In this document: positions 19,636-28,189 of the stretch, piece by piece
Layout: each line of letters begins with the position of its first letter
Numbering within the stretch: position 1 is the first letter of the stretch
Assembly (NCBI GenBank): GCA_910575005.1
Contig: CAJTCL010000004.1
Location: 62,001-126,000, forward strand
Source: Lachnospiraceae bacterium
GTDB lineage: Bacteria > Bacillota > Clostridia > Lachnospirales > Lachnospiraceae
Direction: 5' to 3'
DNA: 64,000 nt
Program-made: the position numbers and the translations under genes
Notes under the pieces: generated by a model
Told to the model about the DNA's origin: nothing
The model's input: the letters and a program-made list of their open reading frames with translations, nothing else
Databases searched by the model: none

Positions 19636-20567
19636 AGTCTCTGCATCCTTCCATCATACACCATAAATTCCCGTTCCCCTCTCTGACCCAAACTGAGAAA
19701 AACAAAGCGTCCAAAATATCTCTTATCCAGCCATTCGGACAAATATATTTTTTCATGCAGTTCTTCCATATCCTGTGCATGCATGGTCCCCAAAATCCGG
19801 CATCCACAGTGAAGCGCTTCCTCTACTGCCAGATAGTCCTCTCTGCTCCCCAGCTCGTCTACTGCAATAATTTGCGGGGACATGCTGCGCAAAAGAATAC
19901 GCATCCCTTCCGCTTTTGGGCAGGCATCTAACACATCTGTACGGTCTCCAAGGTCATTCTGTGGCACTCCAAAAAAACTGGCTGCAATCTCACTGCGCTC
20001 ATCCACCACCCCGACCTTTTTGCCAGCTATCCCTTTTCCCCCTTCTGATAACAGACGAATACAGTCTCGCAGCATGGTAGTCTTTCCAATTCCAGGCGGT
20101 GACAACAGCAGCGTATTATAAATACAATCCTTTTCAATCAGCCACGGGAGCAATTGATCCGCACAGCCCTTTTTCTGCCTTGCCACACGAATATTCAGGC
20201 TGCAAATATTGCGGAAAGAAAGAATCCTGCCCTGATCGCATACCGTCCGCCCTGCTACGCCAATTCTGTGGCCGCCTTGGATGGTAAAAAATCCATTGCG
20301 CAGCTCTTCCTCCAGCGCATACATAGAATATTGACTCATTCTGGACAAAGTTTCCTTCATATCAGCTTCCTTCCAGATATATCCTTGTTCCCGATTCCTT
20401 TGCAGAATATTCTTTTTCTGATTCCAGAAATACTCCCCACCTCTGGCCAACAGCATGACTGGGCGGCCAATCCTGAGACGAATTTCTTCTGCTTCGATTC
20501 CACTCTGAAATCCAGCGCGGCAAAGCGGCCGCAGCAAACTGGGAAATACATTGATAATTTCTTCCAT
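19629..20567 (-). CDS. spoIIIAA: Stage III sporulation protein AA (secretion-type ATPase)
   Basis: 312 residues. Walker A LLSPPGIGKTTM (about 153-164), an Asp-rich VGVVDERSEIA box, Walker B QIIAVDELGSRED and the following GTMHAQD match SpoIIIAA, a relative of type II/IV secretion ATPases that powers transport between mother cell and forespore. It leads the spoIIIA operon. Confidence 0.95.
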   Translation of the reverse strand: MEEIINVFPSLLRPLCRAGFQSGIEAEEIRLRIGRPVMLLARGGEYFWNQKKNILQRNREQGYIWKEADMKETLSRMSQYSMYALEEELRNGFFTIQGGHRIGVAGRTVCDQGRILSFRNICSLNIRVARQKKGCADQLLPWLIEKDCIYNTLLLSPPGIGKTTMLRDCIRLLSEGGKGIAGKKVGVVDERSEIAASFFGVPQNDLGDRTDVLDACPKAEGMRILLRSMSPQIIAVDELGSREDYLAVEEALHCGCRILGTMHAQDMEELHEKIYLSEWLDKRYFGRFVFLSLGQRGEREFMVYDGRMQRLC

Positions 20568-20609
20568 ATGCCTGCCTCCATGATCTGCAATGATTGCCTG
20601 TACCTAATT

Positions 20610-21411
20610 TCAAATATATGAGGACAAGAACTGGAATATTCCAAAAAAATTTCTTTTTCCGTTTTCTTCTAATATTTGATCAGAAACAATCATCTCTGAC
20701 TGTTGGACACTGGCTGCAGCTATCTCATCCATCAATGTTTTAATTTCCTGAATACAATCATTAATTACCTTCATTGCAGAAACTACAAGCTCTGTAGATT
20801 CTGTTCCCGTTTGTACATCTTTAATAGAATGTTTGATTAAATCACTTGTATTTTGCGCAGCCTTGGCAGATCTGTTAGCAAGTTTGCGCACCTCTTGGGC
20901 TACCACAGAAAATCCTTTCCCAGATTCACCCGCACGGGCAGCTTCTACGGAAGCATTGAGTGCTAAAATATTTGTCTGATATGAAATAAATAACAACTAT
21001 GGCCATCGCTGCACACAAGCCACCAACCAAAATACGTACTGTCATTACAGAACCATAAACTTCTGTCTCGTTATCCCGAACCATAAACACCCAATTACGG
21101 TCTTCTAGATATTTATAAACAATCAACTGTTCAACGTGATTTTCATCCTGATAGGAATACGTACTAGCTTCAGTATTTCTGTCTGTCTGAATCTTCTCAA
21201 TAATTTCCAAATAACCACTATCATTTGTCTCAGTGTTCAAAAGCGCCTGATCCTGATGATATAACATATTTTTTCTTTTATGTCTAGTATATTTACAAGT
21301 CAAAAAACAGCAAGATTCATGAATACAGCAATGCCTTTTTATGCTAGTATACGGGATAATGTTAGGAGCAATTTTATGCAATACTACTCTATACATTCTT
21401 TCACAAATCAT
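20610..21411 (-). pseudogene. Broken methyl-accepting chemotaxis receptor
   Basis: Two frames together give pieces of one receptor. The 5' piece (down to about 20,995) carries the end of a Cache-like sensor domain and one membrane helix ([17 protein letters not shown]). The 3' piece, in another frame, carries the signalling hairpin tip ([17 protein letters not shown], then [13 protein letters not shown]). The HAMP domain and the first methylation helix that should lie between them are gone, so the gene has lost a large internal segment and its reading frame. Confidence 0.82.
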
Positions 21412-21434
21412 ACATTATAAGGAGGAACTCAGCC

Positions 21435-22772
21435 ATGACTCATGTTAAGAAAAATCCCTTAGCAAACAATTTTCACGCCCTTTCTCTCATAAAATTTGCC
21501 TTTCCCAGTATGCTTATGATGTTATTTATGGGACTTTATACGATAACAGACACCATTTTTGTGGCACGTTTTGTTGATACAAATGCTCTGTCCGCCATCA
21601 ATATTGTTTGTCCTGTAATCAATATTATTGTTGGATTAGGAACAATGCTTGCCACAGGCGGCAGTGCAATTGTAGCTACGAAAATTGGAAGTCAAAAAAT
21701 TATGGAAGCCAGAAGTAATTTTACACTTCTTATTATTTCTGGAGTTATCATTGGTCTGTTTATTACTCTGATTGGATTTCTCTTTATGGAACAAATTATT
21801 TGGGGATTAGGTGCAAGCAGCATATTGTTTCCGTATTGTAAGGATTATTTGACAATACAGCTTGTTTTTGTCGTTGCAAATATGTTACAAATACTGTATC
21901 AAAATCTTTTTGTAACCGCGGGAAAACCAACTGTGGGTCTGATTCTCTCTGTGTCGGCCGGATTTGCTAATATCTTTTTTGACTATATTTTTATTGTTTT
22001 GCTGCAAATGGGTATCAAAGGCGCAGCTCTAGGTACTAGTATTGGATATATGATCCCAAGTATTGCAGGTACATTGTTTTTTCTGACTGGCAAAAGTGAA
22101 TTGCATTTTTGTAAACCGCAAATGGATTATTTTATGATATTAAAAAGTTGTTCTAATGGCGCATCAGAAATGGTCAGTCAATTATCAACTGCTTTGACCA
22201 CATTTTTATTCAATATCACAATGATGCGATTGTTGGGTGAAAATGGTGTGTCGGCGATCACAGTTATTATATACTCCCAATTTCTACTGACAACAATTTA
22301 TATTGGATTTTCTATGGGAGTTGCCCCAATTATCAGTTATAATTATGGCAGCAAAAATACAGAACAACTAAAAAAAGTGATTTGTATATGTTTTTACTTT
22401 ATTATGATAGTTTCCATTTTTGTATTTCTGCTCTCTTTTGCGGCAGGGGAAAACATTGCCTGGGTATTTGCGAAAAATAATAAAAAAGTTTTTGAGATTA
22501 CTAAAACAGGCTTTCCTATTTTTAGTTTTAGTTTTCTGTTCTCAGGATGTAATATTTTTACTTCTGCCTTATTTACCGCACTATCAAACGGAAAGGTATC
22601 TGCGCTGATATCCTTTCTGCGCACTTTTGGTTTTATCACGATTTTTCTCCTGCTTTTGCCAAGATTATTTCAAGTAATAGGAGTATGGCTGGCGATTCCT
22701 CTTGCTGAACTGCTCACTGTGACCCTAACAATCTATTTCATATGTAAACATCGTAAATACTATTTTTTATAG
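21435..22772 (+). CDS. MATE-family multidrug/cation efflux transporter
   Basis: 445 residues with 12 membrane helices in two similar halves, the MATE topology. The N-terminus LIKFAFPSMLMMLFMGLYTITDTIFVARF and the second-half counterpart GVAPIISYNYGSKN are family features. AAGGAGG lies just before the ATG. MATE proteins expel drugs or metabolites using sodium or proton gradients. It is intact although flanked by broken genes, and is somewhat more AT-rich than the surrounding operons, compatible with acquisition. Confidence 0.92.
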   Translation: MTHVKKNPLANNFHALSLIKFAFPSMLMMLFMGLYTITDTIFVARFVDTNALSAINIVCPVINIIVGLGTMLATGGSAIVATKIGSQKIMEARSNFTLLIISGVIIGLFITLIGFLFMEQIIWGLGASSILFPYCKDYLTIQLVFVVANMLQILYQNLFVTAGKPTVGLILSVSAGFANIFFDYIFIVLLQMGIKGAALGTSIGYMIPSIAGTLFFLTGKSELHFCKPQMDYFMILKSCSNGASEMVSQLSTALTTFLFNITMMRLLGENGVSAITVIIYSQFLLTTIYIGFSMGVAPIISYNYGSKNTEQLKKVICICFYFIMIVSIFVFLLSFAAGENIAWVFAKNNKKVFEITKTGFPIFSFSFLFSGCNIFTSALFTALSNGKVSALISFLRTFGFITIFLLLLPRLFQVIGVWLAIPLAELLTVTLTIYFICKHRKYYFL

Positions 22773-22810
22773 TAAACTTTTTCCATTCTTAATGATAAGA
22801 TAAAGAGCAT

Positions 22811-22867
22811 AAAAAAGGGGGTGTCGCTTTAACGAATGAAAATTCGTGAAGCAGCAGCTTCCTTTTT
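22811..22867 (+). terminator. Terminator of the MATE gene
   Basis: Long imperfect stem beginning AAAAAAGGGGG, with the inner stem ACGAAT/ATTCGT, ending CCTTTTT. T-run on both strands makes it bidirectional. Confidence 0.7.
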
Positions 22868-22888
22868 GTATCTTATTATGAAGCTTGT

Positions 22889-23080
22889 TCACATTTCTTG
22901 CCATTGCAAGTAAAACACTTCCGTCAGGCTGTTGCAACCATCGAATACACCCTCACGTAGGCTTACCAGCCCTTCTGGAAGGCTGATTTCCGTCAGGCTG
23001 TTGCAACTGCAAAAGACATCCCACCCAATATCTTTTAGCCCTTTCGGAAGAATGATTTTTTTTAATCTATTGCAATACAT
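22889..23080 (-). pseudogene. Fragment of a BspA-like leucine-rich-repeat protein
   Basis: About 63 residues containing two LRR_5-type repeats 23 residues apart (CNSLTEISLPEGLVSLREGVF and its neighbour); at DNA level the 20-mer beginning TTCCGTCAGG occurs twice, 69 bases apart. Such repeats belong to large surface proteins, so this is a scrap. No signal peptide or start context. Its 5' end runs into the AAA+ fragment. Confidence 0.7.
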
Positions 23081-23645
23081 AAATGCACTTGTCGGTTTTT
23101 CTCTGCATATCCTCCATCAGTGCATCCTTCTGCTCCACCTTTAGCGGTATGGCCCTCGAAACGGTATGATCGTTCGCTGACACGACTTTGTACGTTTCCT
23201 CCCTAGTGATATCACACGCTTTAATCAAATCGTTCTGCGTAATCTCATCTCGGTTATCTAATGCCGCCGCAATACAGGCGCTCTTAACAGCACTCTTGAT
23301 TTGATGTCCACAGAACTCATATGTCTCCGACAACGCTAGGACATCCACGTCTTCTGCCAGTGGGACGTGAACCGTATCGGTGCAAAGGTGTTGCCACCAT
23401 ATTTTTTCACGCTCTGCCGCTGTCGGCATTGTGAACTCAATATTGATGAGTCTCGACAGGAACGCCTTGTCATAGTTCACCACAAGGTTCGTTGCAAAGA
23501 TTATGATACCTTTGAACCGTTCCAGGCTTATCAGTAACTGGCTGCGCATAGAGTTGATTGCTTGTGCTGACCCATCGGAGACACTCGTGAGCCGTTTTGA
23601 GAGTAGCGAATCCGACTCATCCAGAAATACTTTCGGACTTGGTTT
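23067..23645 (-). pseudogene. C-terminal half of an AAA+ ATPase, truncated by an insertion sequence
   Basis: Reads from Walker B (VFLDESDSLLS) through sensor 1 (IIIFATNLVVNYDKAFLSRL) and the small helical lid to a natural-looking stop. The Walker A half is absent: upstream of about 23,645 the sequence turns into an IS1634-type transposase on the other strand. Relatives are stand-alone AAA+ proteins of unknown job. Confidence 0.75.
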
Positions 23646-24474
23646 ATACAAGGATTCTGGAACCCTGCAGTAAACGTTCTTCCTACAAAGCGGCTTCTGA
23701 ATTTTTAGAGAAACCGTCCTATAAACTTCATGACGTGTACCGTGCATTGGATGTCCTTAGCGCCGAATGCGACCTCATTCCGTCAGAAGTTTATAAAAAC
23801 AGCCATTTTCTCGGAAAAAGGAATGACAAGGTTCTTTATTATGATTGTTCGAATTATTATTTTGAAATCCAGCAGGAAGATGGCAGTAAAAAGTATGGAA
23901 AAAGCAAAGAACACAGTCCAAACCCGATCATTCAAATGGGTTTGTTTATGGACGGTGGCGGGATTCCCCTTGCTTTTTCACTCTTTCCCAGAAATGCCAA
24001 TGAGCAGACATCCCTGAAGCCATTAGAAAAGAAAATCCTTGGGGAGTTCGGATGTCAGAAATTTATTTATTGCAGTGATGCAGGGCTTGGCTCTGAATCT
24101 ATCCGGGAATATAATCACATGGGCGAACGAGCTTATATCGTAACGCAGTCTATCCAGACTTTTCCGCAAGACCGGTCTATCTGCAGGATGAAAACCGGAT
24201 GAAAGCACATTTCCTAATCTGTTTCTTTGCATTAACCATCTATCGCTTTCTTGAGAAAAAACTGGATTACAAATATACTTGTGATGAATTATTAGATACG
24301 CTAAAAGCAATGAATTTCGCTGAAATACAAGAACAGGGATTCGTTCCACTGTACAAACAGGAAACCATCACAGATGATCTTCATGATGTCTGTGGTTTCC
24401 GAACAGATTTTCAATTCATAACAAAAAGTAAAATGAAAACAATTCAAAAAAACAGTAAAGGAAAAAAATAAATT
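23630..24474 (+). mobile_element. IS1634-like transposase remnant with internal deletion
   Basis: From about 23,630 the frame reads a DDE transposase of the IS1634 type (ILEPCSKRSSYKAASEFLE, VLYYDCSNYYFEI, IYCSDAGLGS). It breaks near 24,170, where QSIQTF is followed in another frame by RPVYLQDENRMKAHF and the normal C-terminus up to the stop at 24,471. The catalytic middle with the last acidic residue is lost, as is the 5' end. The copy is dead. A stem AAAATCGCT/AGCGATTTT at 24,497-24,541 follows it. Confidence 0.82.
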
Positions 24475-24629
24475 ACTATAGTTCGTGACAACGACAAAAA
24501 TCGCTTCCGCCCAGTAAATACAAGGCTTACAGCGATTTTTTCTTTTACTAACTGTCAAAGACAGGAACATATTTTCAGAAGGTGAATATTAATTTTTTTA
24601 AAGATTGCATATATAAATTTATGCTACAA

Positions 24630-24668
24630 TTCACTTGTCAGCCAATATAGACAAAATCACATGCTTGT
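24630..24668. repeat. 39-bp dispersed repeat, copy 1
   Basis: TTCACTTGTCAGCCAATATA plus the following 19 bases; a second copy at 55,644-55,682 agrees at 34 of 39 positions by eye. It lies just 3' of the FeoB-associated peptide gene. Confidence 0.6.
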
Positions 24669-24678
24669 AACATAAATT

Positions 24679-24822
24679 TTAGTCTGCACTTCTTTTTGAA
24701 CAGCTGCCAGCACAGCCGCTGCAGCCACCACAACACTTCCCTTTCTTTTTATCTTTATAAATACTAAAACATGCCTGTAAAGCAATAAGCGCCACAATGA
24801 TACCAACCACAAATGTTCCCAT
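24679..24822 (-). CDS. FeoB-associated Cys-rich membrane peptide
   Basis: 47 residues: one membrane helix (MGTFVVGIIVALIALQACFS), a basic stretch (IYKDKKKGK) and a Cys/Gly tail (CCGGCSGCAGSC). This is the layout of the FeoB_associated family, small proteins normally encoded right after feoB in the ferrous-iron uptake operon. A longer overlapping frame (24,657-24,875) has no sensible product. AAAGGATGG precedes the ATG. No feoA or feoB is near, so it is an orphan, perhaps left from a deleted feo operon. Confidence 0.78.
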   Translation of the reverse strand: MGTFVVGIIVALIALQACFSIYKDKKKGKCCGGCSGCAGSCSKRSAD

Positions 24823-24910
24823 TCCAATTCCATCCTTTCTAACTCTACCAGAGTATTGATACTAGTAAAAAACACATATTTTACAATCTTTCCTTCACAA
24901 ATTAGTATAA

Positions 24911-25180
24911 TAGTTAATTGCGAAACTCAATAATTTTATAAATTTCATATACAATTCAAAGAATTTAAGTAGAAATATTTTTTCATACAAAAGCTAAAAA
25001 ATGCATTTTAGCGCCATGTAAATGAGACTTAAAAATCATGGAAGTCTATGCTGAACATGATTTTAGCATTAAAAGGCTCATTGGAATGCTTAGTGCGTCC
25101 TGCATTTTGTGCTTTTGTATGTGATAAAATATTTGTCTGAATATGAAATTTAGATAACTTAATAGTTTCGCAATCACCTA
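24911..25180. repeat. MITE-like long imperfect palindrome (about 265 bp)
   Basis: The two ends are inverted copies: ATTGCGAAACT at 24,917-24,927 against AGTTTCGCAAT at 25,164-25,174. Pairing continues inward: AAATTTCATAT with ATATGAAATTT, CATACAAAAGC (24,984-24,994) with GCTTTTGTATG (25,111-25,121), AATGAG with CTCATT, and AAAATCATG (25,032-25,040) with CATGATTTT (25,056-25,064). The whole element can fold as one hairpin and has no coding capacity. Confidence 0.72.
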
Positions 25181-25371
25181 TAAGTTAGTATATACTAACC
25201 CAAAAATAAAGTCAATGATCTTTTACACCATTGACGCAGATAAAAATCATTTTCCATTTTTTGAGGATTACATACAATACACATTTGACTGGATCTTATC
25301 ACACGGTTTTCCCCATAAATTAGCGGTAGAATCATTTTATAGTGCAGTGTATAATAAACATATAAAAACAT

Positions 25372-25494
25372 ATGAAATATTCAAAAATTGCAAAAGAAAT
25401 CTACAGTAAATACACTGATCAAGTGGAACCCTATGGTCTTGACGAATGCTGGTTAGATGTTACCAGCAATGCGCATCTATTTGACCTTTTATAA
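25372..25494 (+). pseudogene. DinB/UmuC-type (Y-family) DNA polymerase scrap
   Basis: 40 residues that match the catalytic palm region of Y-family polymerases: YSKIAKEIYSKYTDQVEPYGLDECWLDVTSNAHLF, where the Asp-Glu pair (here DEC) is the metal site. Both ends of the gene are missing. No RBS. Confidence 0.7.
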
Positions 25495-25672
25495 CAACGC
25501 ATACAGCTCAACTCAGAATATCTGCTTTGAAACAATACCATATAATTCAAAACAAAATATCCGCCTTAAAATAACGCATATACATCAACTCAGAATATCT
25601 GCCTTAAAATAGTGCCATATAATTCAAAACAGAATATCCGCTTTAAAACAAAGTATCCTTACAACTCATAAA
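25495..25672. repeat. Tandem repeat, about 38.5-bp unit, 4-5 copies
   Basis: Alternating variants of a unit containing CAGAATATCTGCYTT or AAAATATCCGCCTT followed by AAAAYA and a CATATAATT-type end. Pairs of units form a 77-bp higher-order repeat. Units are contiguous and diverged, unlike CRISPR, which has identical repeats and unique spacers. It begins right at the DinB scrap stop. Confidence 0.7.
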
Positions 25673-25674
25673 AC

Positions 25675-25754
25675 AAAAAAGAGTCCCCTCCCAAAACAGG
25701 CAAGCAGAAATGTAAAACCACATCTGCTATAACCTGTATTAGAAGGAAACTCTC
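25675..25754 (-). terminator. Nested hairpin with T-run
   Basis: On the minus strand AGAGT...ACTCTTTTTT encloses ACAGG...CCTGT and GCAGATGT...ACATTTCTGC. If it ends the GGGtGRT transcript, that mRNA has a 3' untranslated region of about 330 bases containing the GC-rich repeat. Confidence 0.55.
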
Positions 25755-26085
25755 ACATGAAGCAACTCACCCATATCAAACAGCCAACAAACTGCCTCCG
25801 ATAAGCAACTCGGCAAAATGGACTGTCTGACGGCAGTTCCGCCCGCCTTATGGGTCTTGTGTGTGTCATGCGCGTGTCTTGCGGAGCAAGTGGATACCCA
25901 AAACACCTGGATATCCACTCTCGCGGTATTCGCCAAATATCCATGCAAGCATGGCTACTTGGTCTACACTTCGTTTCGGTCCGTGCTAAACAAGTGCCAC
26001 TGGCACTTAGCACCATTACTCGCGGAAATCCAGCCCGCCCCACGCCGTCCCTGGGCGTCAGGAATGCCCATTTTTAGCGGTTTTC
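25755..26085. repeat. GC-rich non-coding repeated sequence with palindromes
   Basis: Markedly more GC-rich than its surroundings. It has frames on both strands but no credible RBS or domain. It contains CATGCAAGCATG, the 14-mer CACTTCGTTTCGGT (25,967-25,980) and the palindrome-rich AAGTGCCACTGGCACTTAGCA; the last two recur at 46,703-46,755. I read it as a dispersed repeat, not a gene. Confidence 0.55.
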
Positions 26086-27096
26086 TTAGAACTTTCCGGC
26101 CTTAGCTGCTTCCTCAATGGAAACTGCAACTGCAACGGTAGCTCCTACCATTGGGTTATTACCCATTCCGATCAAGCCCATCATTTCCACATGAGCAGGT
26201 ACAGAAGAAGAACCTGCAAACTGTGCGTCAGAATGCATACGTCCCATTGTATCTGTCATACCATAGGAAGCCGGACCTGCTGCCATATTGTCAGGATGAA
26301 GTGTACGTCCAGTACCACCGCCAGATGCAACAGAGAAGTAATTCTTGCCCTGCTCATTACATTCTTTCTTATAGGTACCTGCTACTGGATGCTGGAAACG
26401 TGTTGGATTGGTGGAATTTCCAGTGATAGAAACACCAACGTTCTCATGATGCATAATTGCTACACCTTCCTGAACATCATCAGCGCCATAACATTTTACA
26501 GTCGCACGAAGTCCATCAGAATATGCTTTCTCATATACCACATTTAATTTTGCTTCTTTGTAATCGTATTTGGTCTCCACAAAAGTAAATCCATTGATAC
26601 GAGAGATAATCTGTGCTGCGTCTTTTCCAAGACCATTTAAGATAACACGCAGAGGTTTTTGGCGTACCTTATTTGCCTTCTCAGCGATACCGATCGCACC
26701 TTCTGCTGCTGCAAAAGATTCATGTCCAGCTAAGAAACAGAAGCACTCTGTCTCTTCCTCAAGTAACATTTTACCAAGATTGCCATGTCCAAGACCTACT
26801 TTTCTATGATCAGCCACAGAACCTGGAATACAGAAAGCCTGGAGACCCTCTCCGATGGCTGCTGCTGCATCAGCTGCTCTCTTAGCGCCTTTCTTAATCG
26901 CAATTGCTGCACCTACTGTATAAGCCCAACATGCATTCTCAAAACAGATTGGCTGGATCTTTTTTACCTGCTCATATACGTCAAGCCCAGCATCCTTGGT
27001 AATTTTCTCAGCTTCCTCAATGGAGCTGATCCCATAATTATTCAATACAGAATTGATCTGATCAACTCTTCTTTCATATGATTCAAATAAAGCCAT
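26086..27096 (-). CDS. GGGtGRT family protein
   Basis: 336 residues from the ATG at 27,096 (AAGGAGAA upstream; a longer opening to 27,150 overlaps the previous gene). It contains the eponymous motif SVASGGGTGRTLHPDN (about 270) and long conserved stretches such as CFLAGHESFAAAEGAIGIAEKANKVRQ and GMGNNPMVGATVAVAVSIEEA. The family is named only after this motif; no reaction is known to me. It follows a NifU-like gene after 20 bases, a pairing that points to Fe-S or sulfur-related chemistry (inference). Confidence 0.88.
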   Translation of the reverse strand: MALFESYERRVDQINSVLNNYGISSIEEAEKITKDAGLDVYEQVKKIQPICFENACWAYTVGAAIAIKKGAKRAADAAAAIGEGLQAFCIPGSVADHRKVGLGHGNLGKMLLEEETECFCFLAGHESFAAAEGAIGIAEKANKVRQKPLRVILNGLGKDAAQIISRINGFTFVETKYDYKEAKLNVVYEKAYSDGLRATVKCYGADDVQEGVAIMHHENVGVSITGNSTNPTRFQHPVAGTYKKECNEQGKNYFSVASGGGTGRTLHPDNMAAGPASYGMTDTMGRMHSDAQFAGSSSVPAHVEMMGLIGMGNNPMVGATVAVAVSIEEAAKAGKF

Positions 27097-27115
27097 TGTA
27101 TTCGTTCTCCTTTCC

Positions 27116-27808
27116 TTACTCTTCTCTTGGGTCAATGATCTTTGCAGCATCTGCTACACGGCCATACTGTCCTTTTGCCTTTTCCCAAGCGGTATTCGGA
27201 TCATCACCCTTTTTGATGAAGTCAGTCATTTTTCCAAGGCTCACGAACTGATAACCAATTACTTCATTATCTGCATCCAATGCAATACCGGTAACATAGC
27301 CCTCTGCCATCTCCAAGTAACGAACACCTTTTTCCTTGGTTGCATACATAGTTCCAACCTGAGAACGAAGTCCTTTTCCTAAGTCTTCCAGACCAGCTCC
27401 TACTGCCAAACCGTCATCTGAAAATGCACTCTGAGTACGTCCATAAACGATCTGCAAAAACAGCTCTCTCATAGCAGTATTGATTGCATCACAGACAAGG
27501 TCTGTATTCAATGCTTCTAAGATGGTCTTACCCTGTAAAATCTCTGCTGCCATAGCTGCTGAGTGAGTCATACCAGAACAGCCGATTGTCTCAACCAATG
27601 CTTCCTCAATCACACCATTTTTTACATTCAGAGAAAGCTTACATGCACCCTGCTGCGGAGCACACCAGCCTACACCATGTGTAAAACCAGAAATATCTTC
27701 AATTTTCTTGGAATGAACCCATTTTCCTTCTTCTGGAATGGGAGCAGGTTCATGTTTAGCGCCCTTAGCTACAGGACACATATTTTCGACTTCCTTCGTG
27801 TAAATCAT
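27116..27808 (-). CDS. NifU-like iron-sulfur cluster scaffold protein
   Basis: 230 residues from the ATG at 27,808, preceded by AAAGGAG; the open frame extends further up but without initiation signals. The central part resembles the IscU/NifU scaffold fold: LSLNVKNGVIEEALVETIGCSGMTHSAAMAAEILQGKTILEAL, with Cys residues at GWCAPQQGAC, IGCSG and LVCDAI. An N-terminal segment and a C-terminal extension (about 150-230) ending VADAAKIIDPREE are not part of ordinary IscU. First gene of a two-gene operon with the GGGtGRT gene. Confidence 0.82.
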   Translation of the reverse strand: MIYTKEVENMCPVAKGAKHEPAPIPEEGKWVHSKKIEDISGFTHGVGWCAPQQGACKLSLNVKNGVIEEALVETIGCSGMTHSAAMAAEILQGKTILEALNTDLVCDAINTAMRELFLQIVYGRTQSAFSDDGLAVGAGLEDLGKGLRSQVGTMYATKEKGVRYLEMAEGYVTGIALDADNEVIGYQFVSLGKMTDFIKKGDDPNTAWEKAKGQYGRVADAAKIIDPREE

Positions 27809-27910
27809 TTTAAGACTCCTTTCAATATGTACAAATTTTACCATGCTAAATACATCTCTATATCTAGCGTCAAAAGCAGCACAATCCTTTGACATTTTGA
27901 TTATTGTGAT

Positions 27911-27952
27911 GTATTTAACATACTTAATCATATTTAAGCATATTTTGTCAAA
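27911..27952 (-). promoter_or_regulatory. 10-bp phased direct repeats at a -35 element, upstream of the NifU-like/GGGtGRT operon
   Basis: On the plus strand four consecutive ten-mers: TGTATTTAAC, ATACTTAATC, ATATTTAAGC, ATATTTTGTC (27,911-27,950). The last overlaps a minus-strand consensus -35 hexamer TTGACA (27,952-27,947). One-helical-turn spacing beside a -35 box suggests a regulator binding site, about 100-140 bases upstream of the start codon. Confidence 0.45.
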
Positions 27953-28189
27953 ATAGTCCAGTGTTTTCCAATTTATTTTTAAACAAAGTGGGCAAACATA
28001 GGAAACCAAAAAACTTTCCTAATATGACAAAAAACAGACTACTGATCATACTTCACTCAGCAGCCCGTTTTCTATATCAAGAAGGTAATCTTGACCTGCA
28101 AACTTCATCCTAAATTTTACATGACAATTGATCTATTCTGTCCCCTATCATCACATAGAGAGAACTCCATTTTAAGCCCCTGCCATATC

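Noticed and set aside
24657-24875. 72-residue minus-strand frame over the FeoB-associated gene
   Set aside because: Composition is random (Trp, Leu, Val, Ala runs) while the other frame gives a recognisable Cys-rich peptide with a helix.
25215-25409. 64-residue plus-strand frame before the DinB scrap
   Set aside because: No RBS and no recognisable family; lies in a decayed region. It might be another gene scrap but I cannot support it.
25495-25672. CRISPR-like array
   Set aside because: Repeats are contiguous, diverged and have no unique spacers of constant length; no cas genes in the window.
25739-26105. Several ORFs on both strands in the GC-rich region
   Set aside because: They overlap each other in all frames, have no RBS or domains, and the region behaves like a repeat.
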